A DNA stretch of 64,000 bases from MKSF01 sp037190225 (GTDB taxonomy: Bacteria; Bacteroidota; Bacteroidia; Chitinophagales; Chitinophagaceae), in NCBI GenBank assembly GCA_037190225.1, contig JBBCJL010000001.1:248001-312000 (forward strand), read 5' to 3'. Every line of letters begins with the position of its first letter. Position 1 is the first letter of the stretch. The position numbers and the translations under genes are program-made. The notes beneath the pieces are model-generated. The model saw nothing but the letters and a program-made list of their open reading frames with translations. It searched no databases and was not told where the DNA came from. Below, in pieces: positions 18,724 to 27,453 of this stretch.

Positions 18724-18732
18724 TATAAAAGA

Positions 18733-18768
18733 AATGAGGCTTGCCACATTAAAGCGGCAAGCCTCATT
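18733..18768. terminator. hairpin after the small secreted protein gene
   Basis: ATGAGGCTTGCC (18734-18745) pairs with GGCAAGCCTCAT (18756-18767), extended by one A-T pair, with a 10-base loop. It lies between the stop at 18790 and the flippase promoter. Confidence 0.65.
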
Positions 18769-18789
18769 GGTATGGTGGCTGTCAGCAAT

Positions 18790-19230
18790 CTATTGTTGCG
18801 GCAGGATAATGAATGTATAAGGATTGGCTGCCTTATGCTTACCTTTGGAGGTGGTGACTTCCAGGTCGTTAAAGACTATTTTACCACCGGCTTTCATGAT
18901 ATTTTTCAGATAATCGTGGTGTTTAGGATCCAGGAACATTTTCAGGTTAGGATATTGGATAATATCACCTTGCTCGGGTATGACATATACTACAACGGTC
19001 AGGTTTTTAGGATTCTTAAGTGTTTCCAGCATCACACCGGTAGGCTCCACGAGCTGGACTTCCTTTATGGCAGGTGTATGCGCCAGGAAATCACTGATGG
19101 TATATTGCTCTTTATCGTAATCCAGTATCACCAATGTCTGGGCATTGGGAGACGGCTTGGGTGCCTGCGCGTGTAAATTGGTAGCTGCAGCGCTTAAAAC
19201 AATACTGATGAATAATATTATTTTTCTCAT
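18790..19230 (-). CDS. small secreted protein, unknown function
   Basis: 146 residues from the ATG at 19230, chosen because it starts a clean signal peptide (MRKIILFISIVLSAAATNLHAQ). The frame extends 24 codons upstream but that part is AT-rich and lacks signal-peptide character. The mature protein of about 125 residues contains QTLVILDYDKEQYTISDF and ends PYTFIILPQQ; no known motif was recognised. Its size and secondary pattern resemble short TonB-plug-like or carboxypeptidase-regulatory-like fragments, but this is not enough to name it. Single gene followed by a hairpin. Confidence 0.65.
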   Translation of the reverse strand: MRKIILFISIVLSAAATNLHAQAPKPSPNAQTLVILDYDKEQYTISDFLAHTPAIKEVQLVEPTGVMLETLKNPKNLTVVVYVIPEQGDIIQYPNLKMFLDPKHHDYLKNIMKAGGKIVFNDLEVTTSKGKHKAANPYTFIILPQQ

Positions 19231-19439
19231 TTTGCGTGATTTTAATATAAAGTTATTGTTTTTTAATTGAAAATTTAAATTTACCAGAGAATTATATATC
19301 AAAACGCGATCATCTGTACCACATAATGAAGCAGCGTGCCGGTTTTCTCTTTTTATATAGACCCCTGTTTCTCTAAAAAGGATTGGTAAGTATTAAAAAA
19401 AATCCGATGCAGGGTAGCCGGGTTAGAGAGCTGCCAGGC

Positions 19440-19479
19440 TTAATCATAAAGACCGCCTTATGGCGGTCTTTATGATTAA
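19440..19479 (-). terminator. long perfect hairpin directly after sufD
   Basis: Bases 19440-19457 are exactly complementary to 19462-19479 (18-base stem, loop TTAT). The stem starts at the base next to the sufD stop codon (19480-19482). Confidence 0.8.
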
Positions 19480-20835
19480 TTATTGAATGGTCTGCTGGAT
19501 CTTTTGCTCCAGGAAGGAACGTAGCTTGTCCAGCTTTACTTTTTGAGTGACATCAAAGGCGAAGGCATTGACCATCAGCTTCCTGGCGCTTGCCATACCC
19601 AGGCCGCGGCTCCGGAGATAGAACATCGCCTCTTCGCTCAACTGCCCGATAGTGGTACCATGGCTACACTTTACATCATCCGCATAGATCTCCAGCTGCG
19701 GCTTGGCATTGACAGTAGCGTCATTGCTGTACAGCATATTGTTGGATTGCTGGAAAGCATTGGTTTTCTGCGCGTCCTGGTACACTTTGATCTTGCCGTT
19801 GAAGACGCCGCGGGATTTGTCCAGCAGTACGCCTTTATACAGCTGGTTGCTTTCCCCGTTAGGGAATTTATGATGCACTTCCGTATGGTTGTCCACCAGC
19901 TGGGTACCTGCTGTCAGGTATAAGCCGTACAGGTGGCTTTCCAGGTTAGCCTCATTGAGATGGATCGTGAGATTGTTACGCACGATATCCGGTCCCGGAA
20001 AGGTGAATGTGTAATTGTTATAGGTGCTGCTGGTCTGCTGCGTGGCTTCCGTACGCTGTATGATGCGCAGTCCGCTCTGCCCGGTCTGGATATCATAATG
20101 ATGGCAGTGCGCATTTCTGGCAACCGCTACTTCCGTTACCTTATTGACCAGCACAGCCTGGCCGGACGTATGGTCGATGATGCTCTCCACCAGGGTCAGC
20201 TCCGCGTTTTCATTGACCACCACCAGGTTGCGTGGCAGCACCATGCTTGATCTGTCGGCAGTGTACACATTGAAAATATATACAGGCTGCTCTATGACCT
20301 TTCCTGCAGGTACTTCTATGAACAGGCCGTTGGCATAGAGGGCCGTATTTAAGGCTACATAGCTGTTGGCGGCATCGGCAGTATCCGCTATGGCAGCAAA
20401 GTATTCCATAACGGCAGGCGCATCCATATTGTCATTCAGGCTGCCGATCGTGATATCCCGGGCATCATCGGGCAGCACCGATAATTCCGGGCTGAAATGC
20501 CCGTTGATGAGCATGATCCTGTATGCCTTTTCTATATTGTCCTCTTTGATAGCTTCCAGCTGACGCTCTACTGCGTGGTAAATATCATCTATTTCCCGGG
20601 TAGACAGCATGGTTGCCAGGCCGCTCAGCAAATAATCATCTTTCAGGAAAGAGGTCATATTGGTGAAGCGCCATTCCTCATTTTTCGTTGAAGGAAAGCC
20701 GTGCTGCCTGAACAGGTCAAACGCCGCTTTCCGGATATCTTTGATGTATTGTTTATCTGTCTGGTATAGTGCTACATCTTCGCTGGAAGCGAATCGTTCA
20801 AACAAGGGTGTTTCCAGCTGTTTTTTTGAAGCCAT
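19480..20835 (-). CDS. sufD: Fe-S cluster assembly protein SufD
   Basis: 451 residues. SufD forms the SufBC2D scaffold complex, on which iron-sulfur clusters are built with the SufC ATPase. The conserved C-terminal stretch CSHGTTIGQLSEEAMFYLRS is present, as is the long parallel beta-helix core typical of SufB/SufD. Third gene of the minus-strand order sufB-sufC-sufD and separated from sufC by 226 bases that hold degenerate dispersed repeats. An 18-base perfect hairpin follows the stop immediately, so the usual next gene sufS (cysteine desulfurase) is not part of this unit and must be elsewhere in the genome if present. Confidence 0.95.
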   Translation of the reverse strand: MASKKQLETPLFERFASSEDVALYQTDKQYIKDIRKAAFDLFRQHGFPSTKNEEWRFTNMTSFLKDDYLLSGLATMLSTREIDDIYHAVERQLEAIKEDNIEKAYRIMLINGHFSPELSVLPDDARDITIGSLNDNMDAPAVMEYFAAIADTADAANSYVALNTALYANGLFIEVPAGKVIEQPVYIFNVYTADRSSMVLPRNLVVVNENAELTLVESIIDHTSGQAVLVNKVTEVAVARNAHCHHYDIQTGQSGLRIIQRTEATQQTSSTYNNYTFTFPGPDIVRNNLTIHLNEANLESHLYGLYLTAGTQLVDNHTEVHHKFPNGESNQLYKGVLLDKSRGVFNGKIKVYQDAQKTNAFQQSNNMLYSNDATVNAKPQLEIYADDVKCSHGTTIGQLSEEAMFYLRSRGLGMASARKLMVNAFAFDVTQKVKLDKLRSFLEQKIQQTIQ

Positions 20836-20902
20836 TTTTATAATTTCTTATTTAATTATTTTAATTGTTGCGCTCTCAGTCGCTCCGGGTATTCTCTTTT
20901 AT

Positions 20903-20966
20903 CACACCGAACATATGTGAGGCGTCTCCTATGTGTTTTGCAGCTTCCTCCTGTTGTCGGAATGAC
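20903..20966. repeat. degenerate inverted pair of dispersed REP-like repeats inside the suf operon
   Basis: CACACCGAACATATGTGAGG (20903 on) is a diverged core copy on the plus strand, and GTCATTCCGACAAC on the minus strand (20953-20966) is the start of a second in inverted orientation, so the pair can fold into an imperfect hairpin. It sits between sufC and sufD. Confidence 0.5.
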
Positions 20967-21025
20967 CAAAGCACTCACATATCAAACCCGATTCCTATAC
21001 CCGTTCCAGTTCATAATCCTCATTT

Positions 21026-21058
21026 GTCATACGAACGTATGTGAGGTATCTCCTGCTG
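21026..21058. repeat. degenerate dispersed REP-like repeat, third copy in the sufC-sufD gap
   Basis: GTCATACGAACGTATGTGAG starting at 21026 matches the family core GTCATTCCGAACGGATGTGA with a few changes. It reaches to within three bases of the sufC stop. Confidence 0.5.
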
Positions 21059-21061
21059 TTT

Positions 21062-21802
21062 TTAGCTTTTTAGCCAGTCGTAGCCTTTTTCCTCCAGCTC
21101 CAGTGCCAGTGTCTTATCACCACTTTTTACGATCTTACCGTCCGCCAGCACATGCACATAATCCGGAACAATGTAATCCAGCAGGCGCTGGTAGTGGGTA
21201 ATGATGATAAAGGCATTGTCCCCGTTCCGCAGGTTGTTCACACCACGGGATACGATACGCAGGGCGTCAATATCCAGGCCGGAATCGGTCTCATCCAGGA
21301 TGATCAGCTTCGGCTCCAGCATAGCCAGCTGGAATATCTCATTGCGTTTTTTCTCCCCACCGGAAAAGCCTTCATTTAAAGAGCGGTTCACCAGCCTGGC
21401 ATCAAATTCCACCAGCTCCTGCTTTTCCCTGGACAGCCTCATGAACTCTTTGGCGGTCAAAGGCTCCTGGCCCCTGTATTCCCTGATCTCGTTCATAGCT
21501 GTTTTCAGGAAGTTGACATTGCTTACGCCCGGAATTTCCACGGGATACTGGAAAGCTAAGAAAACGCCTTCCCTTGCGCGGTCTTCCGGGGATAATTCCA
21601 ATAAGTCTTTACCGTCCAGGATCACTTCACCTGCTGTAACTTCATAATTGGGACGCCCGGACAGAACGGAGGCGAGGGAGCTTTTGCCTGCACCATTGGG
21701 CCCCATGATGGCATGTACTTCACCTGCCTTTACTTCCAGGTTCAGGCCTTTTAATATCTCTTTTTCTTCTACACCGGCGTGTAAATTCTTAATGGATAAC
21801 AC
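21062..21802 (-). CDS. sufC: Fe-S cluster assembly ATPase SufC
   Basis: 246 residues. ABC-type ATPase of the SufBCD complex. Walker A GPNGAGKSS, signature FSGGEKKR and Walker B LIILDETDSGLD are all present. I choose the GTG at 21802 as start because the protein then begins LSIKNLHAG as in the family. An in-frame ATG at 21868 would add 22 atypical residues and overlap sufB by 11 bases. Second gene of the suf operon, 55 bases after sufB. Confidence 0.93.
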   Translation of the reverse strand: MLSIKNLHAGVEEKEILKGLNLEVKAGEVHAIMGPNGAGKSSLASVLSGRPNYEVTAGEVILDGKDLLELSPEDRAREGVFLAFQYPVEIPGVSNVNFLKTAMNEIREYRGQEPLTAKEFMRLSREKQELVEFDARLVNRSLNEGFSGGEKKRNEIFQLAMLEPKLIILDETDSGLDIDALRIVSRGVNNLRNGDNAFIIITHYQRLLDYIVPDYVHVLADGKIVKSGDKTLALELEEKGYDWLKS

Positions 21803-21857
21803 TGTATATTGTTTTTTCTGATTGTTGAGTAATAAGTGACATTTCAATAAAAGGATA

Positions 21858-23303
21858 CTATCCCACACTGCCTTCCAGCGAGATGGCCAGCAGCTTCTGC
21901 GCTTCCACAGCGAATTCCATAGGCAGCTTGTTCAGCACTTCCTTGGCAAAGCCGTTAACGATCATTTCCACTGCTTTTTCCGTATCAATACCCCTGGCAT
22001 TCAGGTAGAAGATCTGGTCTTCTCCTATCTTGGAAGTAGTGGCTTCATGCTCCAGGGTAGCCGTATTGTTCTTGGATTCTATGTAAGGGAAAGTGTGAGC
22101 GCCGCAGCGGTCGCCTATCAGCATGGAATCGCACTGGGTGAAGTTCCGTGCATTATCGGCATTCTTGCCCATAGTGACCAGTCCGCGGTAGGTGTTCTGG
22201 CCGTTGCCTGCGCTGATACCTTTGGAAATGATACGGGAACGGGTATTTTTCCCGATGTGCATCATTTTGGTGCCCGTATCTGCGATCTGCTTGCCCTTGG
22301 TTACGGCAACGGAGTAAAATTCACCGTAGGAGTTATCACCCTGCAGGATCACGGAAGGGTATTTCCATGTAATGGCCGATCCTGTTTCCACCTGGGTCCA
22401 GGAGATCACGGAGTTCTTCCCTTTACAGATACCACGCTTGGTCACAAAGTTGAAGATACCGCCTTTGCCGTTCTCATCACCGGGATACCAGTTCTGAACG
22501 GTAGAGTATTTTACTTCGGCATTGTCCATCGCCACGATCTCCACGATGGCGGCGTGCAGCTGGTTCTCATCGCGCATAGGAGCGGTACAGCCTTCCAGGT
22601 AGCTTACATAAGCGTCATCTTCACAGACGATCAGCGTTCTTTCAAACTGTCCGGTGTTTTGCGCGTTGATACGGAAATAGGTAGACAATTCCATCGGGCA
22701 GCGTACACCTTTGGGAATGTACACAAAGGAACCGTCCGAGAAGACGGCGGAGTTCAGCGCGGCAAAGATATTATCTGATACCGGCACTACGGAACCCAGG
22801 TATTTGCGTACCAGCTCGGGATGGTCCTGTATCGCTTCCGAGATGGAGCAGAAGATAACGCCCAGCTTGTTCAGCTCCTCCTTGAAGGTAGTGGCTACGG
22901 AGATGCTGTCAAAGACCGCATCCACGGCCACGCCTGCCAGCGCTTTCTGCTCATTCAGGGGAATGCCCAGCTTTTCGAAGGTTTTCAGAAGCTCGGGATC
23001 CACTTCATCAAGGCTGTTATATTTTACTTTATTTTTGGGTGCTGCATAATATGATATCGCCTGGAAATCAATCTCAGGCATTTCAAAATATTGCCAGTCG
23101 GGCATTTCCATCTTCCTGAAGGTCTCAAGGGCCTTCAGCCGCCATTCCAGCAACCATACAGGTTCATTTTTCTTATCGGATAAGAATCTGATCGTATCTT
23201 CATTCAGGCCCGGAGGCAGAATATCCATTTCAATATCTGTGACAAAACCGTGTTCGTACTCCTTCGATGCCAGCTCTTCTAAATATTCGGTACTGTTTTC
23301 CAT
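21858..23303 (-). CDS. sufB: Fe-S cluster assembly protein SufB
   Basis: 481 residues, the normal SufB length. It is the cluster-scaffold subunit that receives sulfur and pairs with SufD and SufC. Family stretches FVYIPKGVRCPMELSTYFRI, NFTQCDSMLIGDRCGAHTFP and EDQIFYLNARG are present, including conserved cysteines of the C-terminal half. It is the first gene of the operon, with a -7 box at 23382-23389 and a leader of roughly 70 bases. I see no clear IscR- or Fur-type operator in the 80 bases upstream. Confidence 0.96.
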   Translation of the reverse strand: MENSTEYLEELASKEYEHGFVTDIEMDILPPGLNEDTIRFLSDKKNEPVWLLEWRLKALETFRKMEMPDWQYFEMPEIDFQAISYYAAPKNKVKYNSLDEVDPELLKTFEKLGIPLNEQKALAGVAVDAVFDSISVATTFKEELNKLGVIFCSISEAIQDHPELVRKYLGSVVPVSDNIFAALNSAVFSDGSFVYIPKGVRCPMELSTYFRINAQNTGQFERTLIVCEDDAYVSYLEGCTAPMRDENQLHAAIVEIVAMDNAEVKYSTVQNWYPGDENGKGGIFNFVTKRGICKGKNSVISWTQVETGSAITWKYPSVILQGDNSYGEFYSVAVTKGKQIADTGTKMMHIGKNTRSRIISKGISAGNGQNTYRGLVTMGKNADNARNFTQCDSMLIGDRCGAHTFPYIESKNNTATLEHEATTSKIGEDQIFYLNARGIDTEKAVEMIVNGFAKEVLNKLPMEFAVEAQKLLAISLEGSVG

Positions 23304-23381
23304 TTGTATGTGGAGAATTTAAATTGCTTTAAATGATTAATAAATGTATAATAGATTGCTGAATATATGATATTTATCAGG

Positions 23382-23389
23382 CAAAGTTA
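23382..23389 (-). promoter_or_regulatory. -7 promoter box TAACTTTG for the suf operon
   Basis: The minus strand reads TAACTTTG (TAnnTTTG consensus), 79 bases upstream of the sufB ATG. The same octamer serves the TonB receptor. Confidence 0.5.
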
Positions 23390-23635
23390 CGACCAAAAAA
23401 GCGTAAAAACTAATCCTGTATAATAAAAGCGAAGGAAGCCGGAAAGCGGTATCTGGAGGTATGGATTACGCTGTATTCATATATATGTCTGAATGATAAA
23501 TGTATCGGGATTTTAAATATTTTAATATCAGGATATGGTAAATTGTTTATATCATGTTATTGCTGAACAGCCCCGGAAACAGCCGCCGGGAGGACCGGGC
23601 ACCGCAATGTTGTTGCCTGTGCTGCGCAAAAAGAA

Positions 23636-23665
23636 AACCGTTCCCTGAAAGTGCAGAGAACGGTT
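23636..23665 (-). terminator. hairpin after purB
   Basis: AACCGTTCCCTG (23636-23647) pairs with CAGAGAACGGTT (23654-23665) with a single mismatch and a six-base loop. A T-rich tail follows on the minus strand. Confidence 0.75.
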
Positions 23666-23689
23666 CCCGGTATGAATCATTATATGAGT

Positions 23690-25039
23690 TTAGAAAGCAG
23701 GGTACACCCCTACATAATTATGCGGCGTGATCTTATCCAGTTCGGCTTTGACCTTGTCGCTGACATCCAGGGAGCTGATAAAGGCTTTAATGGCCTTTTC
23801 GGTGATCCCGTCCCTGCCGCGTGTCAGCTCTTTCAATGCTTCGTAAGGCTTGGGATAGCCTTCACGTCTCAGCACCGTCTGTATGGCTTCTGCGGTCACC
23901 GCCCACATGTTGTCCAGGTCTTCCCTGATCCGGGCTTCGTTCAGCAATAATTTATCCAGGCCTTTATTGAGGGATCTCAGTGCCAGCAGGCTGTGCGCCA
24001 TAGGCACGCCTATATTACGCAGCACGGTGGAATCCGTAAGGTCCCTTTGTAAGCGGGATATGGGCAGCTTGGCCGCAAGATGCTCATACAGGGCATTGGC
24101 AATGCCCAGGTTGCCTTCCGCGTTCTCGAAGTCTATGGGATTCACCTTGTGCGGCATAGCGGAGGAGCCCACTTCCCCGGCTTTGGTCTTCTGCTTGAAG
24201 TAGTCCATGGAGATATAGGTCCAGATATCACGGCACAGGTCTGTGATGATATTATTGAAACGTTTCAGCCCGTCGAAATGGGCGGCCAGGGAATCGTAAT
24301 GCTCTATCTGGGTGGTGTATTGCATCCGTTCCAGCTCCAGGTAGTCTTCTACGAATTTATTACCGAAGGCTATCCAGTCTTTTTTAGGGAATGCCACGTG
24401 GTGGGCATTGAAGTTGCCGGTAGCGCCCCCGAATTTTGCGGCATAGGGTATGGGTGCGAACAGGTTGAGCTGGTTATTGAGGCGTTCCACGAATACCATG
24501 ATCTCTTTACCCAGGCGGGTGGGAGATGCAGGCTGTCCATGGGTGCGGGCCAGCAGGGGAACGGCTTCCCATTCTTTGGCCAGCGACTGCAGCTTAATGA
24601 TGGTATTGACGAGCGCCGGCAGGTAACAATATTCCAGCGCTTCTTTCCAGGAGAGCGGTATGGCCGTATTGTTCACATCCTGGGAGGTAAGACCGAAGTG
24701 CACCCATTCGGCAATCTCCCCGGCGTTCAGCGCTTCCAGCTTTTCCTTTATGAAATATTCCACTGCTTTGACGTCATGATTGGTGGTCTTTTCTATCGCT
24801 TTGATACGAAGCGCGTCCTCTTCTGAAAATTCTTTATAGATGTCACGGAGCTTGTCTTCTGTCAGTCCTTTGGTGAGCTTGAATATCTTTTCATGCGAAA
24901 GCGCGATGAAGTATTCTATTTCCACCCTGACACGGTATTTTATCAGGCCGAATTCTGAAAAATAGGGCGCCAGTTCCGCTAATTGCTGGCGATAGCGTCC
25001 GTCCACCGGACTGATGGCTGTAAGCGTTGATAATTCCAT
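23690..25039 (-). CDS. purB: adenylosuccinate lyase
   Basis: 449 residues. It catalyses two fumarate-releasing steps: SAICAR to AICAR in purine synthesis and adenylosuccinate to AMP. The superfamily signature GSSAMPHKVNPIDFEN carries the catalytic serine loop, and the N-terminus MELSTLTAISPVDGRY is typical. The ATG lies only about five bases from a TAnnTTTG box (25044-25051), so the transcript is probably leaderless or nearly so. It is divergent from ispD and has a hairpin after its stop. Confidence 0.96.
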   Translation of the reverse strand: MELSTLTAISPVDGRYRQQLAELAPYFSEFGLIKYRVRVEIEYFIALSHEKIFKLTKGLTEDKLRDIYKEFSEEDALRIKAIEKTTNHDVKAVEYFIKEKLEALNAGEIAEWVHFGLTSQDVNNTAIPLSWKEALEYCYLPALVNTIIKLQSLAKEWEAVPLLARTHGQPASPTRLGKEIMVFVERLNNQLNLFAPIPYAAKFGGATGNFNAHHVAFPKKDWIAFGNKFVEDYLELERMQYTTQIEHYDSLAAHFDGLKRFNNIITDLCRDIWTYISMDYFKQKTKAGEVGSSAMPHKVNPIDFENAEGNLGIANALYEHLAAKLPISRLQRDLTDSTVLRNIGVPMAHSLLALRSLNKGLDKLLLNEARIREDLDNMWAVTAEAIQTVLRREGYPKPYEALKELTRGRDGITEKAIKAFISSLDVSDKVKAELDKITPHNYVGVYPAF

Positions 25040-25043
25040 AAAG

Positions 25044-25051
25044 CAAAGGTA
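25044..25051 (-). promoter_or_regulatory. -7 promoter box TACCTTTG for purB (leaderless start)
   Basis: The minus strand reads TACCTTTG with only four bases between the box and the purB ATG at 25039-25037. Transcription would start at or next to the A of the ATG. Confidence 0.5.
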
Positions 25052-25078
25052 ATTAAGAAATATTGGGTATAAAAATAC

Positions 25079-25086
25079 TAATTTTG
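25079..25086 (+). promoter_or_regulatory. -7 promoter box TAATTTTG for ispD
   Basis: TAATTTTG matches TAnnTTTG and lies 27 bases before the ispD ATG at 25114. It also excludes any start upstream of it. Confidence 0.55.
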
Positions 25087-25113
25087 GTTCTCCGGATTTA
25101 TCACAGACACGTT

Positions 25114-25794
25114 ATGAAGACATATGCCGTAATCGTTGCGGGCGGACAGGGCACAAGAATGGGCACCGCTATGCCGAAGCAGTTTCTGCCGCTGGGAGGC
25201 AGGCCTGTACTGTATTATACCATAAAGGCATTTATAGATGCCGTTCCCGGTATTACGGTGGTGCTGGTGCTGCCGGAAGAGCAGATCAGCTATAATAATA
25301 TGGTATTGCAGCACTTTGAGGAGATACCCGAGCTGGTCATCGTGGCCGGTGGCGCCAGCCGGTATGAAAGCGTGCAGAACGGTCTGGATATCGTGGAGGA
25401 GGAAGACGCGATCGTATTCGTGCATGACGGGGTCCGTCCCTTTGTAAGCGCCGGCCTTATCAGGAATTGTATGGAGCAGGCCAGGGAAAAGGGAAGCGCC
25501 ATCCCCTGCATTACGGTCACCGACAGTATGCGCTTTTGCGGGGAAGACGGGCATAAGGCCATTGACAGGGATAAGCTGCGCATCATCCAGACGCCGCAGA
25601 CCTTTCTTGCAGGCCCCCTGCTGAAGGCCTTTGCACAGGATTACCGGGAGAGCTTTACGGATGAGGCCTCGGTAATGGAGCAGTCGGGTGAGGAGGTCTT
25701 CCTGATCGCGGGCGATAAGTATAATATTAAGATCACCACCCCGGAAGATCTTTGTATCGGGGAGGCTATTCTGAACATGACCGCCTCAAAATAG
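25114..25794 (+). CDS. ispD: 2-C-methyl-D-erythritol 4-phosphate cytidylyltransferase
   Basis: 226 residues. It transfers CMP from CTP to 2-C-methyl-D-erythritol 4-phosphate, the third step of the non-mevalonate isoprenoid route; dxs, the first step, is also in this window at 40764. The nucleotide-binding stretch AVIVAGGQGTRMG with PKQFLPLGGRPVL is at the N-terminus, and VHDGVRPFV and IIQTPQTF follow. The ATG at 25114 is chosen because it starts the conserved core and follows the promoter box at 25079-25086; 17 codons of upstream open frame lie over the promoter. The next gene begins four bases after the stop, indicating co-transcription. Confidence 0.95.
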   Translation: MKTYAVIVAGGQGTRMGTAMPKQFLPLGGRPVLYYTIKAFIDAVPGITVVLVLPEEQISYNNMVLQHFEEIPELVIVAGGASRYESVQNGLDIVEEEDAIVFVHDGVRPFVSAGLIRNCMEQAREKGSAIPCITVTDSMRFCGEDGHKAIDRDKLRIIQTPQTFLAGPLLKAFAQDYRESFTDEASVMEQSGEEVFLIAGDKYNIKITTPEDLCIGEAILNMTASK

Positions 25795-25798
25795 ACAG

Positions 25799-26746
25799 AT
25801 GAAGAAAGCGCTGAACAGGATATTATGGATTACGCTGCTGCTGTTGCAGGGAGCCGCTGCCTTTTCCCAGGTCGAGAAGGTGCTGCTGCCGGGTGATTCC
25901 GTTTACGTGGACGTAGCTACCCTGGATACTATCTATTTCAGGCCGGGACAGGGCGTGCAGTCCGTCACGGACCTTATTGCCCTGCTGCAGCAGGATACCA
26001 CATTTTATAAATCTTTCCGTAACCTGCGTTTCGTCACTTACAACGCGGAGCACGACGTGAAGGTATATGATAAAAAAGGACAGGCGGTGGTGGCGTCTAT
26101 GGAAGCGGAAAGCAAGCATATCTACAGGGACAGATGCTACTGGATGAATGTGCTGGAGGAAAAGACCTCCGGCAGGTATTATGATAAAAAAGGCAATCCT
26201 GACTATTATACGACCGCTTTATACCATGATATTTTTTATAATAAGGAGAAGGTGTGCGGTGAAGAGAACGTACTGAACAGGGATTACCTGCAGCCTTCCG
26301 GCACCGCTATGGAAAAGCACAAGGCGCAGCTGAAGCTGATGATGTTCAGCCCCGGCACCAGGATGAGGGGCATTCCTTTCATCGGTAATAAGGCATCCAT
26401 CTTTGATCCCGATATTGCACGGGATTATGATTTCAGCATGCGGGTGGAAGAAAAGAACGGGGTACAGGCCTACCTGTTTGAGGCGGTCCCTAAGCCTGGT
26501 AAGGAAGGCAATGTGGTGTATCGCGTCTTTAAAACCTGGTTCGATCCTTACGATTTTCATATCCTTGCCAGGGATTACCATTTAAAATACAATGCCAGGG
26601 TGTATGACTTTGACGTGAAGATCAGGGTAGAGCTTACGGGAAAGCAGGATATGCTGCTGGTCCGTACGATCCATTTTAACGGTAACTGGCGCGTGATCGG
26701 GCAGGGTCGGGAAAGAGTGATGTTCAGCAGCAGGTTCTATCATTGA
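25799..26746 (+). CDS. secreted protein, unknown function
   Basis: 315 residues with a Sec signal peptide (MKKALNRILWITLLLLQGAAAFSQ). The mature part is rich in aromatic residues and Lys/Asp, with alternating patterns typical of beta structure; a motif-like segment is YRVFKTWFDPYDFHILARDY, followed by strand-like repeats to the C-terminus at SSRFYH. There is no lipobox and no T9SS tail. I do not recognise the family; a periplasmic or outer-membrane-associated role is plausible from the signal peptide. It is coupled to ispD by a four-base gap, and its stop lies four bases from the convergent DUF922 gene, with no terminator between them. Confidence 0.75.
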   Translation: MKKALNRILWITLLLLQGAAAFSQVEKVLLPGDSVYVDVATLDTIYFRPGQGVQSVTDLIALLQQDTTFYKSFRNLRFVTYNAEHDVKVYDKKGQAVVASMEAESKHIYRDRCYWMNVLEEKTSGRYYDKKGNPDYYTTALYHDIFYNKEKVCGEENVLNRDYLQPSGTAMEKHKAQLKLMMFSPGTRMRGIPFIGNKASIFDPDIARDYDFSMRVEEKNGVQAYLFEAVPKPGKEGNVVYRVFKTWFDPYDFHILARDYHLKYNARVYDFDVKIRVELTGKQDMLLVRTIHFNGNWRVIGQGRERVMFSSRFYH

Positions 26747-26750
26747 CCGG

Positions 26751-27311
26751 CTATTCCGTTTCGCGGAGCCATCGCGCTATTTTCTCATTCCATTCCTGCT
26801 GCTTGGCCTCGTTGATGGAGTGATTGGTCTCCAGGTCGTATTGCTGCTGCAGGCGGTTGCTTTCCTCCACGAAAGTATTGAAGATCCTGCTGATATCCTT
26901 ATTGAAATTCTTTCGTGTAAATGTATGGTTCCTGAAGGCGGCATTGGCCTTGCGTGCGTAGATCTCCGTAATGTCGAAATGACCCTGCTCGTGGCGGAGT
27001 ATATCCGCTGTTCTGCCTTCCGGCTTTACCCAGGAGGAGCTTCTCAGGAAGACCGATCTGACCGTGATCTTTACGGTATTATCGGGAGACAGGGAGGCGC
27101 TGCTGATGAGGCCCGAATGGGTGGCGGCCACACCTTTCGATGAACGGTCTACCGGTCCCTGGAAATCCTGCCAGGTCAGCTTGTATTCCGGGGTCCAGCT
27201 AATGGTATCGCTGACGGCAGCAGCGGCAACGGAAGCATCTGCCGCTCCTTGGTGCCAGGAGACCAGGTACAGGCTGCAGACGGCTGCCAGGACGAGAAAT
27301 ACCTTTTTCAT
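26751..27311 (-). CDS. DUF922 family protein, putative exported zinc peptidase-like
   Basis: 186 residues with an N-terminal signal or anchor segment (MKKVFLVLAAVCSLYLVSW). The segment SWTPEYKLTWQDFQGPVD and the later RHEQGHFDITEIYAR are hallmarks of DUF922. His107, Glu108 and His111 form an HExxH zinc-binding motif, so the protein may be a periplasmic metallopeptidase, although no activity is established for the family as far as I know. The C-terminal third is helical and charged. Convergent with the unknown secreted protein and preceded by the ABC-F gene, also on the minus strand, from which it is separated by a hairpin. Confidence 0.82.
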   Translation of the reverse strand: MKKVFLVLAAVCSLYLVSWHQGAADASVAAAAVSDTISWTPEYKLTWQDFQGPVDRSSKGVAATHSGLISSASLSPDNTVKITVRSVFLRSSSWVKPEGRTADILRHEQGHFDITEIYARKANAAFRNHTFTRKNFNKDISRIFNTFVEESNRLQQQYDLETNHSINEAKQQEWNEKIARWLRETE

Positions 27312-27406
27312 ACGCTTAAAGTTAAGGAATACTTTGTATTAGACCGGATTTTCAGGAAGAAGTTACCTGCCATCAAATGTTAAAAGACCTGGCGATTGAA
27401 AAGATC

Positions 27407-27439
27407 CCGGGTGAGCCCTGGCAGTACAGGATCACCCGG
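27407..27439 (-). terminator. hairpin after the ABC-F gene
   Basis: CCGGGTGA (27407-27414) pairs with TCACCCGG (27432-27439); an inner CCTG/CAGG pair extends the stem after a small internal loop. Confidence 0.65.
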
Positions 27440-27453
27440 ACGGGATATTTTAA

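Larger units (their letters stand above)
23304..23689. other. gap between sufB and purB
   Basis: 386 bases without a gene. From the right it holds the sufB leader and promoter (23304-23410), an AT-rich stretch with no recognisable element, a short GC-rich stretch at about 23570-23630, and the purB hairpin at 23636-23665. Confidence 0.6.
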
